In this document: piece by piece, positions 1-8,504 of the stretch
How the letters are laid out: each line of letters starts with the position of its first letter
How positions within the stretch are numbered: the first letter of the stretch is position 1
NCBI GenBank assembly: GCA_002733865.1
Contig: NVXM01000003.1
Span: 1-64,000, forward strand
Origin: Sphingopyxis sp.
Lineage (GTDB): Bacteria > Pseudomonadota > Alphaproteobacteria > Sphingomonadales > Sphingomonadaceae
Direction: 5' to 3'
DNA: 64,000 nt
The notes under the pieces: model-generated
Told to the model about the DNA's origin: nothing
The model's database searches: none
Seen by the model: only the letters and a program-made list of their open reading frames with translations
Translations under genes and position numbers: made by a program

Positions 1-129
1 CCCCCCCCCCCATTCCGTTATTACTTAACTAATCGCTCGATTAAGTCCAGGCTCAAATCGTGAAACATCTAGTTTTGCTCCATTTTAGCACGATACACAG
101 GCAAATTGATGCAATTTTGCTACAAAAAA

Positions 130-153
130 GCCCTGCCGATTTCTCGGCAGGGC
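130..153. terminator. Perfect hairpin, probable bidirectional terminator
   Basis: A 10-bp perfect stem (GCCCTGCCGA pairing with TCGGCAGGGC) closes a TTTC loop. It has an A-run just upstream (124-129) and a T-rich tract downstream, so it could terminate transcription in either direction. It sits just outside the left end of the IS200-type fragment. The rest of bases 1-129 is AT-rich with no gene seen; the first 11 bases are all C. Confidence 0.6.
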
Positions 154-167
154 CATATTTTGTAATT

Positions 168-317
168 TTAATGTCTCACCTTTGAAGGAAACTCACCAGC
201 TTATAGCTGGTAGAAGACTTCAGCCGTTATTGTTTGCTCAGCACTATCCTCCAGAAAATGACCGGCTCGCAGGCGAAGTCATTTTCTGGAGGATAGTGCT
301 TATGCCATATTCACGCG
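168..317 (+). mobile_element. Left-end fragment of an IS200/IS605-type element, truncated by IS21
   Basis: This stretch is about 90% identical to the first 150 bases of the intact IS200-type element at 24858-25435. It carries the same small palindrome (CCAGCTTATAGCTGG), the same long leader hairpin (here a perfect stem, about 239-301) and the first codons of tnpA (ATGCCATATTC from 302). Similarity ends a few codons into tnpA, where the IS21-family terminal repeats begin. The rest of this copy is absent on the other side of the IS21, so the insertion was accompanied or followed by a deletion. Confidence 0.75.
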
Positions 318-435
318 TGAGAACGGCGGTGCAAAAGTCGGCCACGGTAGCGGCGGGATGAGCTTGCTGCGGGCGGTGTAAAAGTCGTCCACCTTTACCC
401 TTTCTGGCGACAGGGAGGGCGGGAGGATTTTTACT

Positions 436-1923
436 GTGGATTTATATCGGAAGGTTCGGCTGGCCTGTGCTGAGGGCATGAGCCAGCGGGAGGCAGCGCG
501 GCATTTCAACATCTCGCGCGACAGTGTAGCCAAGATGATGGCGTTCTCGGTTCCGCCGGGTTACCGGCGATCGGCACCGGTCAAGCGACCGAAGCTGGAT
601 GGCTTCACTGGGATTATCGACGGCTGGCTGGACGGCGATCTGGGGGTTCATCGCAAGCAGCGGCACACAGCGAAGCGGGTGTTCGACCGGCTCCGCGATG
701 AACACGGGTTCACCGGCGGCTACACGATCGTGAAGGACTACATGCGGGAGCGCGAACGGCGCGGTCGCGAGATGTTCGTGCCGCTGGTCCATCGGCCCGG
801 CCATGCCCAGGCCGATTTCGGCGAGGCGGTTGTCATCATTGGCGGTGTCGAGCAGAAGGCGCATTTCTTCGTCATGGACCTGCCGCACAGTGATGCCTGC
901 TTTGTGCGGGCCTATCCGGCGGCAACGGCGGAAGCCTGGGTTGATGGCCACGTCCACGCCTTCGCGTTCTTCGGCAAGGTGCCGATATCGATCCTCTACG
1001 ACAACGACCGCTGCCTGGTTGCGAAGATTCTTCCGAACGGAACGCGTAAGCGGGCCACGCTCTTCAGCGGGTTCCTGTCGCACTACCTGTTCCGCGATCG
1101 CTACGGCCGCCCCGGCAAGGGCAACGACAAGGGTAACGCGGAAGGGCTGGTCGGCTATTCCCGCCGCAACTTCATGGTACCGATCCCGCGGTTTGCGAGC
1201 TGGGAGGCGTTCAACGCCTATTTGGAGGAGCAGTGCCGCGAACGTCAGGCGGATGTCCTGCGGGGCCAGTCCGAGACGATCGGTCAACGCCTCGCGCGGG
1301 ATCTGGCGGCGATGACCGGCCTTCCTGCGGCACCGTTCGATGCCTGTGACCAGGCAACCGGAAGGGTCAGTTCGCAGGCGCTGGTGCGCTACAAAACCAA
1401 CGATTACTCGGTACCGGTCGCTTACGGCCACCGCGACGTCTGGATCAGGGGCTATGTCGACGAGGTGGTTATTGGCTGCAGCGGCGAAGTCATCACACGC
1501 CATCCCCGCTGCTACGACCGCGAGGACATGGTCTTCGATCCGCTGCATTACCTTCCGCTGATCGAGCGCAAGATCAACGCCCTGGACCAAGCAGCTCCCT
1601 TGGCTGAATGGAGCCTGCCGCCCGAGTTCGCAACACTGCGCCGCCTGATGGAGGCGCGGATGATCAAGGCCGGACGCCGCGAGTACGTGCAGGTTTTGCG
1701 CCTGCTCGAGACCTTCGACATCGACGATCTGCATGCCGCCGTGAAGAAGGCCCTGCAATTGGGGGCAATTGGCTTTGATGCCGTCAAGCACCTTGTTCTC
1801 TGCCATGTCGAGAAACGGCCGCCGAAGCTCGACCTCGATGTCTATCCCTACCTGCCGCGCGCCAATGTCGAGACCACATCGGCCGCCAGCTACATGGCCC
1901 TGATGACGGAGGCGGCGGAATGA
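436..1923 (+). CDS. istA: IS21-family transposase IstA
   Basis: DDE-type transposase of 495 aa that cuts and joins IS21 DNA ends together with the IstB ATPase. The N-terminal 40 residues form a helix-turn-helix (SQREAARHFNISRDSVAKM). The integrase core follows, with an acidic residue in HAQADFGEA near residue 127, one in YDND near 189 and the Glu in KGNAEGLVGY near 235. A Mu-type C-terminal region lies past residue 300. The start is GTG with a GGGAGG sequence about 9 bases upstream. Length and order match full-length IS21 transposases. The stop overlaps the istB start (ATGA), indicating translational coupling. Confidence 0.93.
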   Translation: MDLYRKVRLACAEGMSQREAARHFNISRDSVAKMMAFSVPPGYRRSAPVKRPKLDGFTGIIDGWLDGDLGVHRKQRHTAKRVFDRLRDEHGFTGGYTIVKDYMRERERRGREMFVPLVHRPGHAQADFGEAVVIIGGVEQKAHFFVMDLPHSDACFVRAYPAATAEAWVDGHVHAFAFFGKVPISILYDNDRCLVAKILPNGTRKRATLFSGFLSHYLFRDRYGRPGKGNDKGNAEGLVGYSRRNFMVPIPRFASWEAFNAYLEEQCRERQADVLRGQSETIGQRLARDLAAMTGLPAAPFDACDQATGRVSSQALVRYKTNDYSVPVAYGHRDVWIRGYVDEVVIGCSGEVITRHPRCYDREDMVFDPLHYLPLIERKINALDQAAPLAEWSLPPEFATLRRLMEARMIKAGRREYVQVLRLLETFDIDDLHAAVKKALQLGAIGFDAVKHLVLCHVEKRPPKLDLDVYPYLPRANVETTSAASYMALMTEAAE

Positions 1924-2684
1924 CCGACGCGCCGAAGATCCTGCTGGCCGATCATCTGAAGACGCTGAAGCTGCCGACATTCCTGCGCGAGTATGAAAAG
2001 CTCGCGCGCCAGTGCGCCGCCGAGGGGCTGGATCATGTCCAGTTCCTGGGACGTCTGGTCGAGCTGGAGCTGATCGATCGCGAGCGCAGAATGATCGAAC
2101 GCCGTATCAAGGCCGCGAAATTCCCGGCCACCAAGAGCCTCGACAGCTTCGACTTCAAGGCGATCCCAAAGCTGAACAAGATGCAGGTGCTGGAACTGGC
2201 CCGCTGCGAATGGATCGACCGGCGCGAGAATGTCATCGCCCTTGGCCCGAGCGGCACAGGCAAGACCCATGTCGCCCTCGGACTTGGGCTGGCTGCCTGC
2301 CAGAAGGGCCTCTCGGTCAGCTTCACCACCGCCGCGACGCTGGTCAACGAGATGATGGAAGCCCGAGACGAGCGCCGTCTGCTCCGCCTGCAAAAGCAGC
2401 TGGCCGCGGTCAAGCTGCTCATCATCGACGAGTTGGGCTTTGTGCCATTGTCCAAGACCGGTGCAGAGCTCTTGTTCGAACTGATCTCGCAGCGCTATGA
2501 GCGCGGCTCCACGATGATAACCAGCAATTTGCCATTCGACGAATGGACCGAAACCTTCGGCACCGAACGTCTGACCGGAGCACTGCTCGATCGGCTGACC
2601 CACCACGTCAACATCCTCGAGATGAATGGCGACAGCTATCGACTCGGCCAAAGCCGTGCCCGGAAGGCAAAAGCCGCCACCTGA
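1920..2684 (+). CDS. istB: IS21-family helper ATPase IstB
   Basis: AAA+ ATPase of 254 aa related to DnaC, which selects and remodels target DNA for IstA. Walker A (GPSGTGKT) is near residues 110-117, Walker B (LLIIDELG) near 167-173, and an arginine-bearing sensor region follows (TSNLPFDEW). The N-terminal 70 residues form the usual IstB helical domain. It overlaps istA by 4 bases. The C-terminus ends in a basic stretch (RARKAKAAT), as in other IstB proteins. It is intact and typical in length. Confidence 0.94.
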   Translation: MTDAPKILLADHLKTLKLPTFLREYEKLARQCAAEGLDHVQFLGRLVELELIDRERRMIERRIKAAKFPATKSLDSFDFKAIPKLNKMQVLELARCEWIDRRENVIALGPSGTGKTHVALGLGLAACQKGLSVSFTTAATLVNEMMEARDERRLLRLQKQLAAVKLLIIDELGFVPLSKTGAELLFELISQRYERGSTMITSNLPFDEWTETFGTERLTGALLDRLTHHVNILEMNGDSYRLGQSRARKAKAAT

Positions 2685-2847
2685 TCCAGCCAATCCAGAT
2701 TTGGCCCTGACGGGCCAAAGCGGCCAGTCAACCGCCAGCTATTTGGGGAGCGCGGCTGACTGGCCGCCGCCATTTTGCACCCATCACGCTCAACCAAAAA
2801 CTGGTCTACTTTTGCGCCGCCATATGGCCTGATTTTACTCCGCCGTT

Positions 2848-3036
2848 GACAATTATGACAGCCATGCCCAGCTGACCGCGCATCTCAACGACTTCATTGA
2901 CGCCTACAATTATGGTCGGCGGCTGAAGACCCTCAAGAGACTCACACCCTTCGAATACATCTGCAAAATGTGGACAACTGAACCAAACAGATTTACACTT
3001 AATCCAACTCATCAAATGCCTAGACTAAACACCTAG
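2848..3036 (+). pseudogene. C-terminal fragment of an IS481-type (integrase core) transposase
   Basis: A 62-residue open stretch with no start codon reads HAQLTAHLNDFIDAYNYGRR, then LKTLKRLTPFEYICK and ends at TAG. This is the conserved tail of IS481/IS3-like integrase-core transposases (pattern YN..RRLKTL.GLTP.E.I). Its 5' part is missing exactly where the IS21 right end lies. It is a dead remnant of an older IS that was cut by the IS21 insertion or a linked deletion. Confidence 0.75.
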
Positions 3037-3122
3037 CTTCAAATCAAGGTATCAAAATTCATATTTGGTATTCTCGACCACCCAATTCATCGAAGATATG
3101 ACAGGTCATTCTAACATTGCGG

Positions 3123-4106
3123 TTAGCGTTCGTGGGAGCTTTTCCAAAAAGAAAGAACGCTCCTGAGAGCTGCGACAAAGGCCAATGGCTGATCGAGCAT
3201 CAGGTGGTGGCGGGCTTCCGGTATGGCTATTATCGGGATGTCGTTTCCACCCATCTCGCGGATGTAATCGGCAGAATCCTGTGAGAAGAGCAGACTGTTA
3301 CCGCCGTGCACGATTGCTTTGCGGCCCGGCGCTTGCACCAGCCGCTTACCCATGTTCAGCCACTCCTCGGGCCTATTGCTCCGCCGGAAAACCTCTGGTG
3401 AGAATTTCCACGTCCAACTGCCTCTTTTATGCTTCAGCGAATGATACGCAATATAATCTAGCAGGAATGGCTCCTCGGCGGGCTGAGGCGGCGATAGGAT
3501 GTAGCGCGCACGCGCTGCTTCATAGCTGGGATAGCGCTTGTTGGGCTTGTCCGGATTCCCTGATCCCGGGCTCGACCGATCGTTCTTCCAGTATTTTTCA
3601 AGCAATTCAGGGCGCATGATCATAAGGTCGCATACGACCACTCCAGCAAAGGCGTCGGGCGACTGGGTCACGGCTGTCAGCGCGGCACCCGAACCGAAGC
3701 TGTGCGCGATGATCGTTGGCTTTTGGCCATCCGCAAACATGTTCAGGGCCTCGGCAACCTCGGTGAATTCCCTCCCGCGGGCCGCCGTGTCAGCTGCCCC
3801 CCGCATTTCGCTGTCCCCCATACCCGCCAAATCGAATGCCACGACATCATATTCTTCCGCGAAGAACGGCGCAATAAAAGCGAAGCAGCGGGCATGGGCG
3901 AGGAAGCCATGTGTCATTAGCAATTTGGGCTTATCGGGGCTGCCCCAGCGGAGATAGTGCACCTTGGCACCGGAAATCTCTACATAAGCTTCTTCGCGCG
4001 GCACGTTCAGTGCTGCTATGAACCATTCGGGCAGGTGCGAACCGTCCCCGGCCCACAAGGAATCGATGTCAGTCGGAAGGTTGTTTACAGGGGTCATTTC
4101 ATTCAT
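3123..4106 (-). CDS. Alpha/beta-hydrolase (probable ester/lactone hydrolase)
   Basis: Cytoplasmic alpha/beta-hydrolase of 327 aa. The nucleophile elbow is AHSFGSG (Ala replaces the usual first Gly), the oxyanion region contains THGF, and the C-terminal catalytic His lies in EARHHLML. The start at 4106 (MNEMTPVNN) is preferred over a longer upstream frame because AAGGAACC lies about 12 bases upstream and the extension would run through the BVMO gene. It is the last gene of the leftward catabolic operon, 29 bases after the BVMO. A hydrolase directly after a Baeyer-Villiger enzyme suggests it opens the ester or lactone that enzyme makes (inference). A haloalkane dehalogenase or epoxide hydrolase is not excluded. 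Confidence 0.8.
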   Translation of the reverse strand: MNEMTPVNNLPTDIDSLWAGDGSHLPEWFIAALNVPREEAYVEISGAKVHYLRWGSPDKPKLLMTHGFLAHARCFAFIAPFFAEEYDVVAFDLAGMGDSEMRGAADTAARGREFTEVAEALNMFADGQKPTIIAHSFGSGAALTAVTQSPDAFAGVVVCDLMIMRPELLEKYWKNDRSSPGSGNPDKPNKRYPSYEAARARYILSPPQPAEEPFLLDYIAYHSLKHKRGSWTWKFSPEVFRRSNRPEEWLNMGKRLVQAPGRKAIVHGGNSLLFSQDSADYIREMGGNDIPIIAIPEARHHLMLDQPLAFVAALRSVLSFWKSSHER

Positions 4107-4135
4107 TGCGCGAAAGGTTCCTTGTTGGTGAGTTT

Positions 4136-5740
4136 TTAGGTGGCGAATCCGCGATAGGCATTTTGCGCTACGTCGTCGCATACGGCGGCATAGCCAACCA
4201 CGCTTGGGAAATTGATAAGCTGGCGCTTCTTGCTCGGGATGTTTGCGCCCATGTACCAGGAGTCCGCTTCGGGAAAGAGTGTCATCGCGCCAGCTTGGGC
4301 GACTATTTCGGTCCAGGTCGTCTCGGCCTGCGGTTCGGCATCGAAGAGCTTGATCCCGCCTTGCCTCAGCCATATCAGAAAGTCGCAAATCCAGTCGCCT
4401 TGTATCTCAGCGCTCGTTGGGCCGTTCGCAAAACCTGATGGGCTCAGGGGACCGTAAGAAAACAGCATATTGGGAAAGCCCGTCACGGACATGCCCAGAT
4501 AGGCGCGCAAGCCATCGTTCCAGGCCTGTGCCAAACCGAGCCCGCCCAGCCCGGTTATATTCATGTCGATCAGTCCGCCGCGTCCGGCATCGAAGCCTGT
4601 TGCAAAGACGATCAGATCGCAGTCAAACGCCCCATCCTGAGTTTCGATACGGTCCGCGCTGATCCGGACGATCGGCGTTTCCTTCAGATCGACGAGCGCG
4701 ACATTTTCCTGCGCAAAAATCTCGTAATAATTCTGTTCCAGCGATGGCCGCTTGGTGCCGAAGGGGTGGGGCGGCTCGGCAGGAGCAAGTTTTTCCGCAA
4801 GCGCCGGATCGACGATCCGCTCCCGGACTTTGTCGCGCCAGAAATCATAAGCGTAGCGGTTTGCTTCGCGGTTGGTGAGCATATCCGCAAAATTGTGATA
4901 CCAAAATTTTAGACCGCCGCGCTGCCAGAGATGCTCGAAATGTGCGGTGCGCTCCTCATCGCTAACCTCAAGTGCCGATTTTTCCAGCGACTGGTATTCA
5001 AAACCCCCGCTGGTCTGCTTGCGTTGTTCGAAAATGGCCGGATACCCCTGCTTTTCGCACACCTGCCCTTCCTCGGTCATTGTCTCCTGGCGCATGGGAA
5101 GGGCCAGGATCGGCGTCCTCTGAAACAGTGTCAGCCGGTCTGCTGATTTTGCTGCCTCCTGTGCCACCTGCACACCGCTGGCGCCGGTGCCGATCAGGCA
5201 AATCTTGCGGCCTGCCAGATCAATGCCTTCCTGAGGCCAGCGCGCGGTGTGGCACCATTCGCCAGCGAAGGTGTCGAGGCCGGGAATGTCGGGGACATAA
5301 GGCTTCGACGCGAAGCCGAGAGCCGGCAGGAGAAACCGCGCTGTCACCGTGTCCCCACCGTCCAGATGCAGGCGCCAGAGCGATGCCTTTTCGGCGAAGC
5401 GCGCGCTTTCGACCCTCGTGCCCAAACGCATGTGCGGCCACAGATCGAGGGTATCGCAGACATGACGAAAATAGGTGCGCAGCTCTTCCCATCCGGGAAA
5501 GCGCTCGGTCCAAGACCATGTCTGCCATATATCTGGGAGTGAGAATTCGTAAAGCGGAACCTGCGAATCGACCCGCGCGCCCGGATAGCGGTTCCAGTAC
5601 CAGATGCCGCCGGGCTGGGCGGCAGCATCGACCAGCAGGATATTGAACCCGGCCTCGCGCAGTTTGTGAAGCAGGTAGATGCCGCTGAAACCGGCACCGA
5701 CGATCACCGCGTCATAGTCTGGCGTGGTCTTGCCGCTCAC
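4136..5740 (-). CDS. Flavin-containing Baeyer-Villiger monooxygenase
   Basis: FAD/NADPH-dependent monooxygenase of 534 aa that inserts oxygen next to a ketone to give an ester or lactone. The FAD Rossmann motif GAGFSG is at residues 16-21. The BVMO fingerprint FAGEWCHTARWP lies near 157-168, followed by a second dinucleotide motif (GTGASG). FATGFD occurs in the C-terminal half. This fingerprint separates type I BVMOs (cyclohexanone and phenylacetone monooxygenase group) from ordinary flavin monooxygenases. Its start overlaps the acyl-CoA synthetase stop by 4 bases and the hydrolase follows. The substrate is unknown; the context points to a cyclic or long-chain ketone intermediate. Confidence 0.9.
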   Translation of the reverse strand: MSGKTTPDYDAVIVGAGFSGIYLLHKLREAGFNILLVDAAAQPGGIWYWNRYPGARVDSQVPLYEFSLPDIWQTWSWTERFPGWEELRTYFRHVCDTLDLWPHMRLGTRVESARFAEKASLWRLHLDGGDTVTARFLLPALGFASKPYVPDIPGLDTFAGEWCHTARWPQEGIDLAGRKICLIGTGASGVQVAQEAAKSADRLTLFQRTPILALPMRQETMTEEGQVCEKQGYPAIFEQRKQTSGGFEYQSLEKSALEVSDEERTAHFEHLWQRGGLKFWYHNFADMLTNREANRYAYDFWRDKVRERIVDPALAEKLAPAEPPHPFGTKRPSLEQNYYEIFAQENVALVDLKETPIVRISADRIETQDGAFDCDLIVFATGFDAGRGGLIDMNITGLGGLGLAQAWNDGLRAYLGMSVTGFPNMLFSYGPLSPSGFANGPTSAEIQGDWICDFLIWLRQGGIKLFDAEPQAETTWTEIVAQAGAMTLFPEADSWYMGANIPSKKRQLINFPSVVGYAAVCDDVAQNAYRGFAT

Positions 5741-7350
5741 GCTGCCGCCCTGCTGCCTTCCGCAATTTTCTTTGCCGCTGCGTAATCCGCCTTTCCGTTC
5801 GAGGCGCGCAGAGGCGTGTCGGTAGGATGGATCGCCTTGGGCGTTTTATATCCCGCCAGCTGCTGGCGGACGTGATCCTTTACAGCTTGCTCATCAAATT
5901 CAGCCTGCTTGTCGAGATGAACCACGGCGGTTACCGCTTGACCCCATTTTTCGTCCGGCACGCCGACCACCAGCGCATCGGCGATGGCGGGGTGGGTCTT
6001 CAGCACTTCTTCGACTTCTTCGGGATAGACCTTTTCACCAGCGGTGTTGATGCACACGCTGCCCCGGCCGAGCAGGGTCAGGCTGCCATCGGTCTCCACG
6101 TGGCACCAGTCGCCCGGTATCGAGTAACGCACACCGTCGATTGTCTTGAAAGTCTTGGCCGACTTTTCGGGGTCCTTGTAATAGCCGACCGGGATCGCAC
6201 CCTTGCGCGCGATAAAGCCGGGCACGCCGCTGCCCGGTTCGACCGTCTGGTCGTTCTCGTCGAACACGTCGCAGAACTCGCCGATGCCGAATTTGGCGGT
6301 GTTGGTGCCGCCTTGCGCGGTGGTGACCGAAAGGCCGTAGCCGAGGCCTTCGGAAGCGCCGAAACTGTCCATCAGGATGACTTGAGAAATGTGCTTGCAA
6401 AGACCGGCCTTGACCTCCTTGCTCCACATCACGCCGGACGAGATGATCGACACGAGGCTGCTGGTATCCCAGCGGCCGGGATGTTCGTCGAGGGCGCGAA
6501 GCATCGGCTTGGCGAAAGCGTCACCCACGATTGCGATACTCTCGACCTTGTGTTTCTCGACCGTCTCCCACAACTCTTCGGCATCGAATGACGGGTCGGA
6601 GAGTGTAACGATTGCACCGCCCGACATCAGCGCGCCGATCCCGGTGATAAAGCCTGTGCCGTGCATCAGCGGGCAGGAGGGGAGGGTGCGGCGTCCCGGC
6701 CCCTGGCTCTTGATCAGCGCGACGTTTTCTTCGTGCGACTGCGGCACCGGGCCGAGCAGCTTTTGCGCGTCGAGCTGCGCCTTGCGCATGTCGTCGTGCC
6801 GCCACATCACGCCCTTGGGCATGCCGGTGGTGCCGCCGGTATAGATGAACAGCAGATCGCCTGGTGAGCGCTCGATGCCTAGAGGCGAACCGTCTCCCTG
6901 CGTCGTGAGATGTTCATAGGGAACGGCGAAAGGGGCGATTTCCGACGCATCACCGATCTCGACGAAAGTGTGGACCTTCTCAAGCCGGTCCTTCAGCTCA
7001 AGGATATAGTCGCGAAATTCGGAGCTGTAGACGATCACCTCGCTGTCGGAATCGTCGAAGATGTAGAATACTTCTTCGGGCACGTAGCGATAATTGATGT
7101 TCACATGCGTGAGCCGACCCTTGAAGCAGGCCGCCATCAGCTCGCCGTATTCGGGACGGTTTCGCATGTAGAACGCCACCTTCGCTCCGTCGACGGCACC
7201 GCGTTCCCGCAGGTTGCGCGCGAGATTGTTCGAACGGACTGACATTTCCGGCCATGTGATGATCCGGTCGCCATGGATCAGCGCGGGCGCATCCTTCGGC
7301 ATGGCCGGTTCGATAGCATCAAGAATGTCGCCAAGGTTCCAGTCGATCAC
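5737..7350 (-). CDS. Acyl-CoA synthetase (AMP-forming)
   Basis: ATP-dependent acyl-CoA ligase of 537 aa in the ANL superfamily, which adenylates a carboxylic acid and transfers it to CoA. The P-loop motif IYTGGTTGMPKGVMW is near residue 170, the A5/A7-type region includes GDWCHVETDGSLTLLGR, and the C-terminal subdomain has GEKVYPEEVEEV and the usual catalytic Lys in ASNGKADY. It resembles the FadD-like ligases of sterol and terpenoid clusters (FadD17/FadD19 style) more than housekeeping FadD, but this is a judgement from motifs. It overlaps the BVMO gene by 4 bases. It probably activates the acid released by upstream oxidation. Confidence 0.9.
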   Translation of the reverse strand: MIDWNLGDILDAIEPAMPKDAPALIHGDRIITWPEMSVRSNNLARNLRERGAVDGAKVAFYMRNRPEYGELMAACFKGRLTHVNINYRYVPEEVFYIFDDSDSEVIVYSSEFRDYILELKDRLEKVHTFVEIGDASEIAPFAVPYEHLTTQGDGSPLGIERSPGDLLFIYTGGTTGMPKGVMWRHDDMRKAQLDAQKLLGPVPQSHEENVALIKSQGPGRRTLPSCPLMHGTGFITGIGALMSGGAIVTLSDPSFDAEELWETVEKHKVESIAIVGDAFAKPMLRALDEHPGRWDTSSLVSIISSGVMWSKEVKAGLCKHISQVILMDSFGASEGLGYGLSVTTAQGGTNTAKFGIGEFCDVFDENDQTVEPGSGVPGFIARKGAIPVGYYKDPEKSAKTFKTIDGVRYSIPGDWCHVETDGSLTLLGRGSVCINTAGEKVYPEEVEEVLKTHPAIADALVVGVPDEKWGQAVTAVVHLDKQAEFDEQAVKDHVRQQLAGYKTPKAIHPTDTPLRASNGKADYAAAKKIAEGSRAAA

Positions 7351-7412
7351 GTTTCCATCTCATCTCTTGGCGGGGCGCCGCTTGTCTCGCGGCGTCCCCG
7401 CAGCTACTTAAA

Positions 7413-8504
7413 TCACGCTGCCCGGGTCCACCCCTGCCGCGCTGCTGCTTCGGCTCTCACCGCTTCGGGGCCGCCAAGAACCTGGCGATCGAAACCGATC
7501 CGCTTGAACCAATAATGGAGCCCAAGCAGGTCGGTGAAGCCCATCCCGCCATGCACTTCGGTGGAAGTGCGCGCGACGAAGCGATACACCTCGCCGGTAT
7601 GCGATTTCGCATGGCACGCGGCGAGCGTGGCTTCATCCGACGCCGCGTCGAAAGCATGCGCTGCGTACCAAATCAGGGAGCGGCATGGTTCGTGACGGGC
7701 TGCCATTTCCGCGCACATATGCTTGACCGCCTGAAAGCTGCCAATGATCCGCCCGAATTGTTCGCGCTGTCCGGCATAATCGACCGCCTTCTCAATCATG
7801 GCCTGACCCGCGCCGAGGCTGTCAGCGGCCAGGATCACCCGGCCCGCATCGCGCAGCCGTGCCGCAGTCGCTCCGCCATCGTTGGCCAGTGGTTCGGCCG
7901 CAACGGTCTCGAACCGCATTTCCCCTACGCTGCGGGTGCGGTCGATCGTCGTCAGCGGGATTTTCTCCAGCCCCGGTGCATCGGCGGGGACGAAGTGCAT
8001 CCGCCCCGCGGTATCGGCCACCAGGAAGGCCTCGGCGCCGGTGAAATCGAGTGCGAACAGCGCCGTGCCGTCCAGCTTGCCGCTGTTGCAGGTTACGCCC
8101 GCCCCGTCGCGCGCCTCAATAGTCTCGGCAATGGCAACGGCGATCTGCGCTTTGCCGCTGGCGATCTGAGGCAACCACTCAGCCTGCTGCTGCTCGTTGC
8201 CGGCTTGCGCCAGCGCGATGGGTGCAAGCACATGGCTGGCGAGAAACGGCACCGGAGCGACCGCATAGGCAAGCTGTTCGGCCACAATAGCTGCATCTAG
8301 CAAGGTCATACCGAGGCCGCCATGCTGTTCGGGAACCATCATTCCTGTGATGCCCAGTTCGCTCAGTGCAGACTGCACCTTTTCGCTGTAAGAAGCTTCG
8401 CCTTCGGCGCACTCACGCACATGGTCGAGCGGGCAGGTGTCGGCGAGGCATCGCGCGACTGTATCGCGCAGCATCTGCTGGTCTTGCGACAGTCCGAAAT
8501 CCAT
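7413..8504 (-). CDS. Acyl-CoA dehydrogenase, smaller subunit of a probable pair
   Basis: FAD-dependent acyl-CoA dehydrogenase-fold protein of 363 aa. The N-terminal helical domain starts MDFGLSQDQQMLRDTV. The C-terminal domain has YAGQREQFGRIIGSFQAVKH and the tail THGGMGFTDLLGLHYWFKR-type signature. It begins one base inside the stop of the next acyl-CoA dehydrogenase gene upstream (TGATG), so the two should be translated together. Adjacent pairs of about 360 and 415 aa resemble the alpha2beta2 acyl-CoA dehydrogenases of steroid side-chain degradation, where only one half carries the catalytic base. Heteromer formation here is inferred. Confidence 0.88.
   Translation of the reverse strand: MDFGLSQDQQMLRDTVARCLADTCPLDHVRECAEGEASYSEKVQSALSELGITGMMVPEQHGGLGMTLLDAAIVAEQLAYAVAPVPFLASHVLAPIALAQAGNEQQQAEWLPQIASGKAQIAVAIAETIEARDGAGVTCNSGKLDGTALFALDFTGAEAFLVADTAGRMHFVPADAPGLEKIPLTTIDRTRSVGEMRFETVAAEPLANDGGATAARLRDAGRVILAADSLGAGQAMIEKAVDYAGQREQFGRIIGSFQAVKHMCAEMAARHEPCRSLIWYAAHAFDAASDEATLAACHAKSHTGEVYRFVARTSTEVHGGMGFTDLLGLHYWFKRIGFDRQVLGGPEAVRAEAAARQGWTRAA

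Larger units (their letters stand above)
322..2824 (+). mobile_element. IS21-family insertion sequence (complete)
   Basis: The element carries istA and istB overlapping by 4 bases, flanked by short IS21-type multiple terminal repeats. The left repeats are near 325-345 (GGCGGTGCAAAAGTCGGCCA) and 374-394 (a close variant ending GTCCAC). The right repeats, in inverted orientation, are near 2763-2780 and 2800-2824 (inverse form GGCGGCGCAAAAGTAGACCA). The exact terminal bases and target duplication could not be fixed, because the flanks are two different IS remnants (an IS200 left end and an IS481-type transposase tail). The reading frames are intact, so the element may be active. Confidence 0.85.

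Noticed and set aside
442..1980. Long minus-strand frame of 512 codons opposite istA
   Set aside because: It mirrors the codon pattern of istA, resembles no protein and has no ribosome site; istA motifs decide the strand.
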